A DNA stretch of 64,000 nucleotides. It comes from Porodaedalea pini. Taxonomy: Eukaryota > Basidiomycota > Agaricomycetes > Hymenochaetales > Hymenochaetaceae. A program made the position numbers and the translations under genes. Shown piece by piece: positions 12,317-26,012 of this stretch. The notes under the pieces are model-generated. The model ran no database searches, was not told the origin of the DNA, and saw only the letters and a program-made list of their open reading frames with translations. Every line of letters starts with the position of its first letter. Positions within the stretch are counted from its first letter, which is position 1. Location: positions 310,001 through 374,000 of the forward strand of contig NBAY01000033.1 of the NCBI GenBank assembly GCA_002794775.1, given 5' to 3'.

Positions 12317-15300
12317 ATGTCTTCCGACATCGTCTATGTCGCCCAGCGCGATCCGGTTCAATATCGTCCTGGTGTCCCTCGCGGCACGCGCAACGGCTCT
12401 CTCAAGGAGGACGGTGAGGGTACCCACGCGAGAGAAATAGAACTCAAACGCAGTCGTGGAGAGATCTCGTGTGCGGAATGCCGGAGGTGCGCATCGTGAG
12501 CATGTGCGGACGAGTGTGGTTTCCTGACCGCAATGTGTGTAGACTCAAGATCAAATGCGACAGGCAACTGCCTTGTTCCAGCTGCTTGCGCAGAGGATGT
12601 GCGTCACTGTGTCCGAACGGTACGTTTTGTCTCACAAACGCCTGAATGTGTGCACTGATATGGGCGTGCAGGCAGTCTTGCCACCGGCCAGGGAACACGG
12701 TACGTGCGTTCTTGGGCGCGCCGTGAACCCGTTACTGAATGTATCCGCAGATTCGTACTGGCCGCGACGGATCACCTGCACCGACGAATGTCAAAGATGA
12801 GCGAGCGCATTCGTCAGCTCGAGGATGCTCTCGCTATCATGCAGACAAGTGTATCGCAAGAACCACACCCGTTGCTACGAGACGAGCTGCTCAGCTTGAA
12901 GGTCGACAAGTCACAGGAGACATCGGAGTCAGATCCTGCTTATGATATACCGAAAGGAGTGGATGGACTTGGCACACTGACAATTAGCGATAAGGGCTTG
13001 CGGTTCTTTGGTGCTTCAGGTGGTTCGGAGGTGAGCTGTTATTTGTCCGTTCTTTTTTTTTTTGGCAGCGACTTCTTTGTTAACATATTACTGGTGCTTT
13101 TAGCTTATGTTTCTGAAAGATGACGACGATGAGAGATTCTCATCTCCTAGTATGAGCGGAAGCTCTCCTGCTTCTCTCCCGTCTTCTTCATCCCACTGTG
13201 GCTCTAAGTCTCCTCGCCTACAGCCTGAGCTCACCCTCTTCTCAAATGCATTCCCCTTCACCCCGATTGGCCCTGCGCATGAGGTGCAGGAGAAGATCAA
13301 ATTACACTTACCACCATGGGATGACGCGCTTAAGCTCGCTGAGATTTACCTTGAGCAAGCCGCATGGCTCTTCCGCTCCGTATCACGGGAACAACTTATT
13401 GACGAAATGCTGCCCTCAATCTACCGCCGCGCGGTGCCGGACCCTGCTCATAGCAACACGGGCGACTACGAAGGCCCGCATTGCCTCGCACTGCTTTTCA
13501 TGACCTTCGCAGTCGGAACACTTGTTGACCTGACACAGGAGCCTTACAGTGCAGAGGCGGATCACTACTATCAACTCGCAAAAGCCGCAATTGTTCTACA
13601 AAGCGTGTTCGAGCGACCCGCTTACTTTACTATACAGACTTTGCACCTGATGAGCATCTACAATGGGATGCGCCAGCCGGATGGGCAGGATGACAACAGC
13701 GAAACGAGTATGGAGATGTCTTGGAGCCTCATTCGGCAATCCGTACAGCTTGCACTGACGGTAAGTGTCGGCAAGGCAATTTGCGTAACTCGAATAATAA
13801 CTCATCATACCTTCAGATCGGCTTGCGTCAGTCATTCATGACTTAATAGATCTGTGACTTATACTAACTTACAATAGACCGCGACAGTGCGAGATGGGGA
13901 TTGGGGAACCAGGAAGTGGAGAGACGAAGAGGGCTTTTCTGGGACCTTTTTGTAGCGGATGCATGGCAGGTAAGTTTTCTTCTTTCTTGGAATCGTACGT
14001 TCCCTCATCTATAGCACAGTCCTTGGCAACGGGTCGGCCACCGTGTATAACGCTGCCTTTCGTGGATTGCCAGTTTCCACGCGATAACGATGCTCGTCTT
14101 GATGAAAGGGGCAAACAAGAGCCCGGTTGTGAGTACCATACCCGACTCTTTGCATTGACCATCCTTCGGACAATGCTGACTAAAACATCGGTTCGTAATA
14201 GTCAACACATGGGTGTTTCGTTTCGTCTGTGAGTGCGTAGGCGAGGTGGCCGCTAAGACCCTCACTGCGACCGTGCCTCCATATGCAACGATCCTCGAAC
14301 TCGATGCAAAAATTCGTGATTTCCCTGTCCCTGCCTTTCCGGAAAGTATGCCGCTCGATCCCACGAAGCCGGCCACTGTCATGGCGCGCTATACACTGTC
14401 TCACTCGCGTGAAACGAGTTAGTCTACCTTTAAATTTGTTCATTCGCACTAGATACTGATTATTTTCACCTAGTACTACTCAACTTACATAGGAGTTTCT
14501 TCGCACAAGCTATGATCGACGATCCGGTAAATCCACTCAGGAGCCAGTTCGCGCCCTCCTTCCTCGCGACCTATAGAAGTGCATCGCACATTTTGAAGAC
14601 GATCCGTGAAGAGTTCAACCTCGTTCCAGGGTTGAGCGCGAGGTTCTGGATGCCATGGACGTTTGCATTCTCGTCTGCGGTAAGTCCCAAGGCTCATACA
14701 TTCTTAGCTTATGAGACTAACGGGATGGTGTCTATAGGTAGTATTTGGGACCATCGTTCTGCGCGGTCCGAGTTCAAGCTATGCTCCTTCGTCACTTCAA
14801 GAGCTAGACCAAGCTTGTGAGCTCTTTTCTGGAGCTGGCCAGCATAGCAGACGAGCTGCAAAAGCCTCCGTCAGTTCTATAAATAATTTGTCTAAATCGA
14901 GCCGATGCTAAATATTTCTGACGAACAGGCTATACTGCAGAAGCTGAAAACGAAGGCGCACGCCGCCTACGAATCTTGCTTGCGTTCGAAGAGCGCGCCC
15001 GATCTACAAAGTAGTGATATGCAATTGTTCCATGCTCCTAAGCAGGAAAAAGACGATGAGCTTGATTTGTTCAGTGGACGGGTGCGCCTCGTGTCATCAA
15101 AACGAGGATCGTCGGCTGCCGGCTCCCCACCGGATATGACGGGCGGCACGACACCAAATAATGATGACCACACCCCTAGCCCTCCGCCATTTTACTCCAG
15201 GCCCGCCCCTTCGGAAACAGGCGGTGGCAGTACATCGCGTTTGAGCAAGATGCGAAGCCCGTTATCACCTCTCGCAAGCACTGTCACCGGCGGCTTGCAG

Positions 15301-15975
15301 ATGCATAACCTGAGTGCGGTGCGTTCGCCTGAGTCGGCGTCCACTGACGCTGTCTACCCTACGTCAGCGACGTGGGCAGGAGCGGGTGGGAGCGCTGGAA
15401 ACGTTGGATATAGGGAGATATACGCCGAGCATGGTTCGGACACATCAGGATTGTACTCTGCAAGCTCGAGTACGTATCCTACTACCGTGAAGCTTGATGA
15501 ATGGGTGGCACCGTCGACGCCGCGCTACACGCAATCGAATTCGCACACGTCGCATCCCGAGACGGGAGGGATGGACGGAATGGAATACGGGCATAGTAGC
15601 GCGACCGTCTCTTCGCACCATGGCTACGTACCGCAGCACCATTCCCACCAGCAGCTGCCACAGTCACTCTCCCATATTCAGCCGCACCAGCAGACCCTAT
15701 CCCGAGATTTTCACCCGCGCATTTCATCACAGCTTGGCCATGAAGCGGACCCACGTTATCACAGTGCGTATACTGCATCTCCACCATCGGCGCAACCAGG
15801 CGCATACTACCACTCACCTGGGTCTAGAGGGACGCCGCCGGAGTTGTATGCCACCGCGCCGCGCGAGCTTGCGGAAATGGGTCTTGCGTCACAGCATTCC
15901 GGATTGAACCAGCGCTGGACTTCCTTTATGCAGGACTCCGGACTGTTCTACGGAGCGCCGGGCACATCCCTGTGA
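12317..15975 (+). CDS. Zn2Cys6 fungal transcription factor with MHR domain
   Basis: Twelve exons (12317-12486, 12543-12619, 12672-12699, 12751-13030, 13104-13760, 13817-13826, 13878-13969, 14020-14128, 14202-14417, 14474-14679, 14738-14869, 14929-15975) sum to 1007 codons plus stop. The binuclear zinc cluster uses Cys 52, 55, 62, 68, 71 and 80 (CAECRRLKIKCD, then CSSC), split by an intron. A linker and short coiled coil follow (MSERIRQLEDALAIM). The middle region is the fungal-specific MHR domain, with the diagnostic GLHRDSARWG, ERRRALFWDLF and LHRSFFAQA-type motifs. The last exon is a low-complexity His/Ser/Gln/Pro-rich tail, likely an activation region. This is a nuclear DNA-binding regulator whose targets cannot be read from sequence. 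It stands alone between gene-poor stretches. A 10-nt exon (13817-13826) is needed to keep the conserved IGLHRD motif in frame. Confidence 0.9.
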
Positions 15976-18900
15976 ATCTAACGCTCGAAGTCGCGTTTTT
16001 TGTTGCCCCACAGGGTTCGGGGATGCCGGCGGCTTGCTTGTGGGCGGTTGCCACCTTCGGCTCGATGCTGCTCCGTGCGCTTCTCCTTCCGTCTTGTCTC
16101 TGTATAAAAAATTATAATAGTACGAATGCTCCATAACCGTATCGCTGTCGCATACCTTTCGTTCCTCCTCACCTCTTGTCTCGTGCTGTCTCACTGTGTC
16201 CTCGTCCTTATGTCTTTCCTGCTTATTTGTTTGTCGTTAATCGTGTTCTGCACTTTCTCTGTAAAATGTAATACGTACCTGTATATTTTGTATCCTTATT
16301 GTATCTTTGTTTGTGCTCTGTCTGGGCTTCTCGGTATCGCTTTTGTTGCAAATACAGTACTGGTGCTTGTATTTTGTAAAGCTTTGGCATGTGTTGTAAA
16401 GTGCCTGTGATCTCCCAAGTAGTTCGAGAGACAGGTTACGGCAACGAGCGAGAATAGAGAAGGGGGTTAACCACTAAAGGCGAAGAGAAGATGATGGGTG
16501 AAACTCACTGTTGTGCCAAACGTCCCAGTTCTCTCCTCGCTCTCTTCAAGTATCATAGCCCGGTCTACATTTAAGCTAGCGAAACGTCCACAGACGTAAG
16601 AGCAGATCGAAATCCCTGTCGACGACTCATCGATTGCATGCGTTTGAATGTCGCCAAAGTTCTTTTCTCCGCAAAGTTCTATTTTGCCGTAAGATACGGG
16701 ATAGGAGGGCAGGGGCCTGTCTGGAATGCCTGTTATCTCTCACTGTTCGGGCTGCAGTACGTCAAATGCACACGTGCGGTGGTCATGCTGGTGTAATGTG
16801 TGACTCGGAAGGGGGAAGCAAGCGGATTACGAGTTTCCGTAAGCTTGCCGGTCCAACCCCAGGGATCATGGTGCCGTTCGCATCGTTCGAAGCGCCCCGG
16901 GTGCCTTCGAGATGCAGATGACGGTCCGGAGTAAAGTTCTATGAGGTGTTGGCTTTACGCTGACCATCGTAGGCAGGCTGGGTGGACGGGGGTGTATGGA
17001 AGGACAGGAGGGAGTAGGAGGAAAGGTAAAGAAGGGGAGTGTGGTAGGCAAGCATCAGTGGCACCTGGCAATTTTATCTAGTATCTCGACCGACGCTCGC
17101 TCGCCTCTCGGTGTATTATCGCGTCCGCATGTCCTACTCGAATCGGCCAAAGTCCGTTCGTCCACCGTACATCAAGCAAAGTATAATCTTCTCCGTAGCT
17201 CCTGCTGCTGGCAGCCGTCTAAGAGCGCCAATTACGGTCCTGCCGGACGTCGTAAATTTCCCGCTGTCTGGGCGAGAAGCAAGTGAAGTCCCCAGAGCGA
17301 TTAGCTATCAGTACTAGTTTTATCTACCTTCTGACGATGGTTCAGATCTGACTTTTCCTATATATATATTTACTGCACTCACTGGCAACTCAGGTGGATT
17401 TAAAGAGTAATAAATGCCATTTAACATGAGGCGCAGATTCTACGCGTGCGAATGATCGTGCACGCAGGCCCGCGAAGGCACCGAGTATTAAATTTCTATG
17501 CAAGTACGCGAGCGCGAAGAGATCAGGGAGCTACCGCATGTCTGGCAAGAACGGAAGGGGGTCCGTACTCGCGGACGCTCTGGAGTCTGGCCGGCATCGG
17601 ATTAACTTGGCGCTTGATTCGGCCTTGCACAGTAGCAGCGTTCACTCATAGCATCTATCTGCGGACTCCTGGACCTTGAAGTTAAAGGCACACCCTCTCC
17701 TTAATTCCCCCGTCTGTACGAGTGCCGTTCCCCGAATAGAAATTGGAATTCCCCCGCATGCTGTTCCTTGAGATTTGCGGCATTACCTAAAGTGGGGGCC
17801 GATCTGTACGGATGCGGAGAAGAAGGACCCACGAAGCTCGGTGATGATCGGCACGATTGGGACTCTGGCCCCGGGAGTCGGGGTAGTACTAGTACTGTAC
17901 AGTGCACTGCGTACGAGGATGATGTCCGATGCTGTTGACGTTATGGCGTTTGGCGCTTGGGCCCTCGTTATCATGGCATGCATGCCGTATAGAAGGGTTG
18001 CATGATGTCTAAGGACGCTCTGAGAAGCTGGCGAGAAATAATGGTGGGTAAGAAAGGCCGTCATGCGAATTCGAGTAGGTGGTTCGTCGAAGTCCCCGAG
18101 GCAAACACGATTCGAGTGCAGCGAGTGCAGACAAGGGGAGAAGGCGATTCGCTTGCTTACGTTTAGATTCGGAGCACGTACACACACTTGCCAGATGTGA
18201 CCGGGCCCACCGCCGCACCAGCCCCCAGAACCATATTGCACAGTGCGCTGTACAGTACATAGTTGCTTCTAACGGTGCGTATACTGCTACCCCATGTAGG
18301 CGGTCCTGGATAGTAAGTGGCGCTCTGCATGATACAGGTGTCACACATCTATCTACTTAATGCACCGATACGGTACATCTCGTCGCTACTACGTCTGCTG
18401 CTTTTGCTTGACACAATGAGAATTTGAATTAATTCAAGAGCATGCACTCAAAGAACACCGGTAAGTACCAGTCCGAATCTATGAAATAGTCCGCTTGCTA
18501 ACCCCGTTGAAGGTGAAGTTTAGGGTTCCGCCTTTAAAGGTGGGACTGCTGCCGACTCGCCATTCTTTTCTTACAGACTCGGAAGATATCTCACCGAATG
18601 CCATTGGTCCGCTAGACAGTAAAAAAGATTGACGGCGAAGGATGCAGGGAGCATGCCGACGCGTGTGCAGTCAAGTAGAAGATAAGTAGAAGGTGCTGCT
18701 TGGAAACCCTGCGCTCAACGACACTGCGGCGTCACGAGTCCCTAATCGTGCAGGAACAGCGTACGATCCTTCGGGACACTGAAGCGACGCGGACTCGGAA
18801 CACCACAATTCTGCGCAGTACAGGATTTTAAGCTTGTCGAGGCTTCCGAATGTGAGGGTGCACTCGCTGCGCACTAATAGAAAACATGAAAGCGGCCTTA

Positions 18901-20273
18901 TAAACAGCGCTGCTTGACTTTCTGGAACGCCCGTAGCCGATGTTTATTGTCAGGATTCCATCTGCTGCATGCCTGCATCAGCGCACAACATAAATACTTT
19001 GTTCATATTTCTGCTCAAGCTATGCCGGCTAGCGCTCACTTGAGAAGTTGTTTTTGCTTACGGCTCGCGGTATGAAAAGACAGAGGACGGCGCTCATCTC
19101 CGATCTCAATATCAGAGTGATGGCCCATCATAAATATGTATGTTCATCAGTACGCAGAGATGGAGATGCCTAAGAAGCCTACGTATGCGGAGAAGAGAAA
19201 ATAAAGGAAGACACAAAGAGACAGTGGTAATCAGCGCGAGCGGTAGGGAGTGGTGATTGGACTCCGAATCTGATCTCTTCCCGCCGGCGCAGCAGCTCAA
19301 TACAAGACATCAAACTATAAAAATCTTTGATGGAAATCATCTCAAATGGAGTCTGGCTCAGAATGGTATTATAAGGATGATCTTCAAATAAACAGAAAAC
19401 AATGTAGGCGGACTATCTGCGCGTGCTATGCCATATGAAAAAAGCAAGATGCATATCAATGAAATAGGGCATCAGAAGAATTTCTGATCACAAGACAATC
19501 GTACCTTAGTATACCAGATTGCGGGACCGTGCGGATTATACCATGAATGAAATACAAGGAGGGCGGACATAGGAAAGAAGAGAGAATGCAGGATATCGCG
19601 CAGAAACAGCTTGCACAGGTTCTCTCGTATGCAAGTGGGAAGAGACCCAAGAAAGACGCGGAGGCATTTCATGCTGGACAGGCACCGTGTTGTCAGGTAC
19701 GGCAGTGCCATCCGGCACACGGATTTCATAATCAAGCCGAGGGATAGGCAGATTCTCATGTTGCTGCTCTTGAGGCCGGACGAGTGGGAAGCAGAAGGGC
19801 AGGAGGCAGTAAAATAATACTGGAACTTGAGTGGTGTTTGTCGGAAACTTACGGTGGGGTTTGTGCTCAGCGCATCTAAATATATGAGCACGTGCCCATG
19901 CAGATCCTCTTTGAAAATCAGGCCTACATTCCTCTGTTACTCTTTGAATTATCACTCAAATTTCAATGAGAAAACATTCCAATGAGCTCTCAGTACATAC
20001 ACTTACAAGCAAGTAAGGACAGCAAGAGAAAAGAAAGATGGAAATGAGGAAATCAAAGATGATTGGAATCAGGCACAGGGGAGACCTGATTTCCAAACCC
20101 AGCCACTGTTCCCTTCCCACTACCCGCAGACGTTTCTCTCCTTCCTATACCCACCACGCTCCCCACTTCCTCCTCCTCCTCGACGCCGTCGCTGTCGCCG
20201 ACTTTTTCGTCCACACTGTTGCCGACGACGAGTGCGCGCTCTTGTTTATCGTCAGCCGCTCGGTCGGCCTATC
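15976..20273. other. 4.3-kb stretch without a supportable gene
   Basis: The first few hundred bases are T-rich and look like the 3' UTR of the transcription factor gene (TATAAAAAATTATAATA near 16103-16120). Beyond that I see only short frames with no motif on either strand. The last 200 bp before 20274 is pyrimidine-rich, as in many fungal leaders. Confidence 0.45.
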
Positions 20274-23200
20274 ATGTCATATCCGCCAGCCGACGCCCAG
20301 CGCTACCCGCCCGGACACGACGTCGATCGCCCGACGACCGCGCGACCGCCATCCAGCCCCGACTATTACTACAACCACCATGACCCGCAGTATACATACT
20401 CCCAGGAGGACGTGATAGAGGAGGAGGACGAGGAGGAGGAGAGCGAAGAGGAAGATGTGTTTGCGTACTTGCCCCCGACGACCGCCGACGTCCAGGACGC
20501 GCAGCAGCACCAGCCGCCATTCGCACACAGCGTAGACAATTCTCCCGAGCGTCCACAAACGCAGCATGGTGCGCGACCATTCACCGCAGCATCGGCAGTG
20601 CTGCCCAACTTCAACTCCGCCGGTCCGGGGGTCCCAGCCTCCCATCATCATACATACACCGACTCGTACCCATCGACCTTACCGCCCATCACGCCCTTCT
20701 CAAATTTCCGCGTCGACACGCCCCCTTCGACAGACTCGCAGGGCGACGCGAATGACCCTTATCGCATGCGCCGCATGGACTCGGCCGCGACTATGACGGA
20801 TCCACCCGAATCGCAGGCCAGTGGGGGCGCTGCGTCGCGCTTCTCCGTCCCAACGGGCAGCGAGCGCGGACTGCGCGTGGAACTGCCATCAGCAGCGATG
20901 CCAACGCCCCTCGCGGACAATGAAAAAGATTTTGATCTGGATGCGGACGTGACTAAGATGCGGCCGACGAGTGTGGACAGCACAGATATGGGCGCGAGCG
21001 TGTCGCCGAGTATGATGGAGTTCACGGACATAGAGAGCCGTGAGTCGATCAAGATGGGTTTCGATTTTGACGCGGTAGAGGAGGAGGACTCGCCTTACCC
21101 GGAGGTCCGCGCATCAGTTTCGAATGTCGACGATCCCGAGATGCCTGCGCTTACGTTCAGGATGTGGATTATCGGCCTCTTGCTCTGTATGATCGGTTCC
21201 GCAATGAACGTGTTCTTCAACTTCCGCCAACCAGCACCTCAAGTCATCCCCTTGGTACTTGTGCTCGTATCTTATCCTATCGGAAAGCTCTGTGCATTTT
21301 CTCTCCCTATCAAGACTTTCCGCTTGCGCTTGCCTATTCCATGGCCGGTTCGTTTTGGCGGACAAGGTTGGAAGGGCATTGATTTCAGCTTTTCATTGAA
21401 TCCCGGTCCGTGGAACATCAAGGAGCACGTCCTCGTCTACATCATGGCGAACGTTGCTGTCGGGAATCCATATGCGCTGAACGCAATTGTTGTTGCTGAG
21501 ATCTACTACCATATCAGACTTGGCTTCTGGTTCAACCTTGTCACGACGCTCGCGACACAGCTGACAGGTTTCGGTCTCGCAGGCCTGTGTCGACGTTTCC
21601 TCGTCTGGCCTGCAAGCATGGTCTGGCCGCAGAATCTGGTTGCGTGTACTTTGCTGAACACACTGCATGCGGAGGATGACACCGAGAGCAACAGCCTATC
21701 GCGCTATAGGTATTACCTCATGGCGTCGGCAGCCTCCTTCGCGTTCTTCTTCCTCCCTGGCTTTATTTTCGTCTCACTGAGCGTCTTCAGCTGGGTATGC
21801 TGGATTGCACCGAAGAACATACCCGTGAACCAGTTATTTGGTGTGTACAGTGGACTGGGGATGAGTGTGGTGACCTTCGACTGGACACAAATTTCGTGGG
21901 TTGGAAGTCCCTTGATGGTTCCGTGGTGGGCGGAATGCCATGTTTTCGCTGGTGCGTTATCTTGCATTAATGAACAGATGCTCAGGAGCTGATTAACGGA
22001 CAATCAGGCTTTGTGCTATTCTTCTGGATCTTAACACCGGCGCTGTACTACGCCAATGTGTGGGACCTTGCTCACTTCCCGATCTCTGCGAACGAGCCGT
22101 ACGACCGCTTCGGCGCCATGTACAACATCACTCGTATCATGACGGTGGACAACCAGTTCAATTTGACGGCATACGACGAGTACTCGCCGCTTTACCTGCC
22201 TGCGACGTATGCGGTGACGTACCTGCTCGCATTCACGCTTTCGACATGCGTCATCGTACACACACTGCTCTACCATGGACGCTCGTTGTTGAACGGCTTG
22301 AAGAACATCAAGCTAGAAAAAGACGACATTCACGCGAAGCTCATGCGCAATTACCCTGAGGTACCTGATTGGTGGTATCTGCTCGCGTTTATATTCTTCT
22401 TCGGACTCGCGATCGTTGCGGCGGAAGTATGGCATACGGGTGTGCCGGTGTGGGCGCTCCTTATCAGCGTGATTCTTCCTGTTGTGTATGTCCTGCCAAG
22501 CGGATTCATCTTCGCGATGACTGGGCAAGGGGTGAGATTCTCTTCCAAACAATCTGGAGCTTAGTTTTCACGGGCGTGGTGGCTGACAATGTCTGTATAA
22601 AGATCACATTGAACTTGCTCGCACAAATCATTCCGGGAATTCTGTTACCGGGTAATCCACTGGCAAACATGGTTTTCAAGGCCTATTCTGTTCAGACGCT
22701 CACGGAGGCGACGATGTTCGTTCAAGATCTGAAGCTAGGTCATTATATCAAGGTGCCCCCTCGAGCGACTTTCTTGGGTAAGCCTCTCCGATGCTAGTCA
22801 TCAGTGACAGCCTGCAGGTGCTCATAATTGTGCAGTTCAAGCTACTGCTACTATTTTGGCTGCCTTTGTGCAGGTTGGCGTGAAAGAGTGGATGTTCGCG
22901 AACGTCAAGGACATTTGCTCCGAAACTCAGAAGAGCAACCTCACTTGTCCGCATAACCAAGTGTTCTTCACCGCATCCGCCGTTTGGTGAGTCGCGCCAT
23001 TTTTATCTCATAAGACCTTGTGCTCATATCTATACCATCAAGGGGTCTCATCGGACCCCAAAGACAATTCGGAACACACTCGATCTACCATCCGCAGCTG
23101 TATGCGATGATTATCGGCGCGTTTTTGCCCGTTCCGTTCTGGCTTTGGCAACGGCGGCGCCCGAACTCATGGCTGAGATACGTCAGTACACCCATCGTGC

Positions 23201-23641
23201 TGAACGGCGTGTCGTTCATCCCGCCGGCGACGGGCATCAACTACTCGAGCTGGTTCTTCGTTGGGTTCATCTTCCAGTACCTCATCCGTCGGCGCAACTT
23301 CGGCTGGTGGAGCAAGTTCAACTACGTGACGAGCGCGGCGATGGACAGCGGGACGGTGCTCAGTCTGATCACGATTTTCTTCACGCTTCAGGTAAGACCC
23401 TCGTTTTGGGGGATGCCACGTCTTACGTGCTGAATGACGATTCTCACTCGTTTTTTTCTTCTTTTGGCAGTTTCCCAAAGGAGGCGGGATAAGTTTGAAC
23501 TGGTGGGGAAACTCTGTGTATATGAACAGTGAGTCGTCGACGCCTTTGGACTAAGGGTGTCATGTTTTGTCTAACATTGGTATGACAGCCGTCGACTTCA
23601 ACCGGACTCCGTTCCGGTCAACACCTCCAGGAGGGCTGTAA
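20274..23641 (+). CDS. OPT-family oligopeptide transporter
   Basis: Seven exons (20274-21951, 22008-22531, 22603-22777, 22836-22986, 23043-23391, 23471-23528, 23589-23641) give 995 residues. OPT proteins are plasma-membrane or vacuolar proton-coupled importers of small peptides or metal chelates. Diagnostic motifs are NPGPWNIKEHVLVYIMAN, SYPIGK and WPQNLVACTLLNTLH. Many hydrophobic segments follow, then a lumenal cysteine-containing loop (EWMFANVKDIC), a late FIPPATGINYSSWFFVGF segment, and a hydrophilic end (RSTPPGGL). The N-terminus is unusually long: about 290 hydrophilic residues before the first membrane span (MWIIGLLLCMIG), with a 20-residue acidic run at about 45-65 and Pro/Ser-rich tracts. 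That suggests a regulatory cytosolic domain. ATG 20274 (MSYPPADAQ) is the first methionine of the frame; the open frame upstream of it has no ATG. The substrate cannot be assigned. Confidence 0.93.
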
Positions 23642-26012
23642 CCAATAAACACTCATTTATGCATCCGTTTTTTCTTTGATTTTCTACCCCGTCCGTTTAT
23701 GCCATCTTTTTCCAACTATATCTCCTCTATCTCTCGCGATCTATTGTCAGTTGAGTCAAGCCCACTGCGCGATGCCTCGCGTGGCATCGCGCTATAGACC
23801 TTCTTTGTCACTGCGTATCCTTCTCCCACCCCTTTCCCCCTCTGAGCTACTCAGCTCCGAGCACGCGCGAGTCCGTCCCCAGTTCCTCTGTGGATCGACG
23901 GACAGCAACGCATCACATCCATTTTTTGTCTTATATTTATCTCTATCCCGCTTTCGTTCGTAGTTCGTAAACTTCTATTTTCATTTTTCTTCCTCCGTGG
24001 AGCCACTTGTATCCCCGGGCAACTCGGAGAGCTGAGGCGCCGTACGCCGTTGCCCGTAAGGCGATATGAAAGGGCAACGCGTCAGGAAGGGGACACAGGT
24101 GGAGGGGGGGCGGGAGGTGGAGAAGGCGGAAGCGGGCAGGCGCTCGACGGACTGACTTGTGTTGAAAGTGTATCGAGAATCCAGTATCCAATAATTAATC
24201 TAAGTGAGGCCTGTACCACATACTACCACTCCTTTCACCTCTCTCCTATTCTCTTCCTTTTAGTTAGTTCTTACAAGTCGTCGGTCTCCCCTCTATCCTG
24301 TGCTGCTGCATTTTTTTTTACGTCTTTGTCTTTCCTTTCTCTCTTAATTTTTTTTGTGTATCTGTCTTTGGTACGTACTAGGTTACGAAGCGCGAGGCGA
24401 AAAAATTTAAAATATACACTACCTTTGTAGAACTGGACGAGTTGTCCGCTCCGAGTCAGTGGGGAATGGAAATGGATGCGAAGTGTGAAGACGCCAACGC
24501 TCCGTATATCCGGACGCTTTTTGATCAGCGTGGAAGTGGATGCAACAATGTGCAACCTAGGGGTCCACGATGGGTCGGATCAAGCCAGAATGGTAAGTAA
24601 CATCGCAATCACGAAACGAACTTGCGAAAATCAAATCAAGTCAAATCAGATCGTGATCGGGCTGTGCATTTTTCTTTTTCTTCCCCTTCTCTCTCTCCCG
24701 AGCTACTGGCTCTTTGAGGATGCCGCATGCGGGCGTGGGAGAGGGGGGAGGGGGAGGGGAACGCGAGAGTTCGGCAGAGGATCATGAGACGGGTGTGGAA
24801 GAAGCAGGGTTCTTAATGGGTTCGTAAATAGAGGGGTCGCCTGAGAATAGGCGGTGAACTCGGACTGGCAGAGAGGAGAGAAGCGCTGGGAGAAGAACGG
24901 ATGTGCTTGTATCTGATACGCTCAATGCCGAGCTCGGAATCCGCTCAGTCGCAGTCTGTGTGTGGTGCCGACACTGCAGATGCCGATGCATGCCGAGTTG
25001 AATGCAATGGTCACAGTCCTTTGTTCGTCAGACGATGTCGCAGACACGCTGAGAGAGGTGCTAGTCTTTTGGACACCTTCATGAATAAACCACACGTCTC
25101 AGCTAGAATCCAGAAGAGCGATTTCGGCGTTTGTAGCCCTCAATATTAATAATCCCTTGGGATCAAGTTAATAGGAGCGAGGGGCTGGGCGTCTAGAGAA
25201 AGCAACGGAGCATAAAGGACTCGAAGAAGAGTCGCGAGACGCTTGAGTGTGACGCGCGGTTCCAGGCCCCTGATAAGAATGATATGATAAGAATGATATA
25301 CGCTTTGTGGTTAGACCGGAGGATCCTTTAGGGAATCGAAGAAAGGTGTGGGCAGCGTATGCGTCTAAACGGTAGCAAGAAGTCTTGTGTTATATGTTCA
25401 TTGTCTTTATCGCGGACACATACATGTATTCGACTTCGCATGGGCTCCTACGTGTTCTGACTCCTTTGTTTGCGTCTAATGCTTCCACGGTATCGCCTTC
25501 GCGTAAGTTATCTGTGTGTGCAAATCGATAGCATCTCGAGCGTGAGATGGCGCGCGGCGCTTGTGTTCGTGGCTAGTGTATTAGAAAGACAATGCCTCGG
25601 AACGGTAGAGAGCTTCGCCGGACCGGGTCAGTAGAATCCATGCCGCCCGGGTGCTTGAGCCAACGTGGGGGCGCGGATGAGAACCCAAAGTACAAGAGGC
25701 AGACGCGGAGGACACCTAGGCCTACTTCGAAGCGCAGCTTAGCGGCCCCCGTCGTCATATAGCCGAACTAAAAGTAGCCCGAGACTACGATCTCGAATGA
25801 TTCACCATAAAAAGCGCTAACTGGCTTGATGTGTATTCGAAATCTACTCCCGGTTTTGAACCAGTGAGCATTCCATTTACTGAGACAGCGCGGGAGGCAA
25901 CGGCGACCGACTGAAAAGCATGAAGGCCATCGAGAAAAAGGTAGAATCATTCGTGTTTCGTCTTCAGTCATTTAGTTACTGAACTGCAGCTTTGTACTAA
26001 CGAAAGTATTGT
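23642..26012. other. 2.4-kb stretch without a supportable gene
   Basis: It holds the 3' UTR of the OPT gene, then sequence with only short unrecognised frames. A tandem 14-bp pair (GATAAGAATGATAT twice) lies near 25275-25302. Purine-rich G runs occur near 24090-24125 and 24735-24765. Confidence 0.45.

Noticed and set aside
16126..16410. Very hydrophobic 94-codon frame after the transcription factor
   Set aside because: It arises from T-rich 3' UTR sequence; there is no family resemblance or upstream promoter.
17775..18005. Hydrophobic frame resembling a small membrane protein
   Set aside because: Isolated, with no exon partners or homologous features, and an equally long frame lies on the opposite strand.
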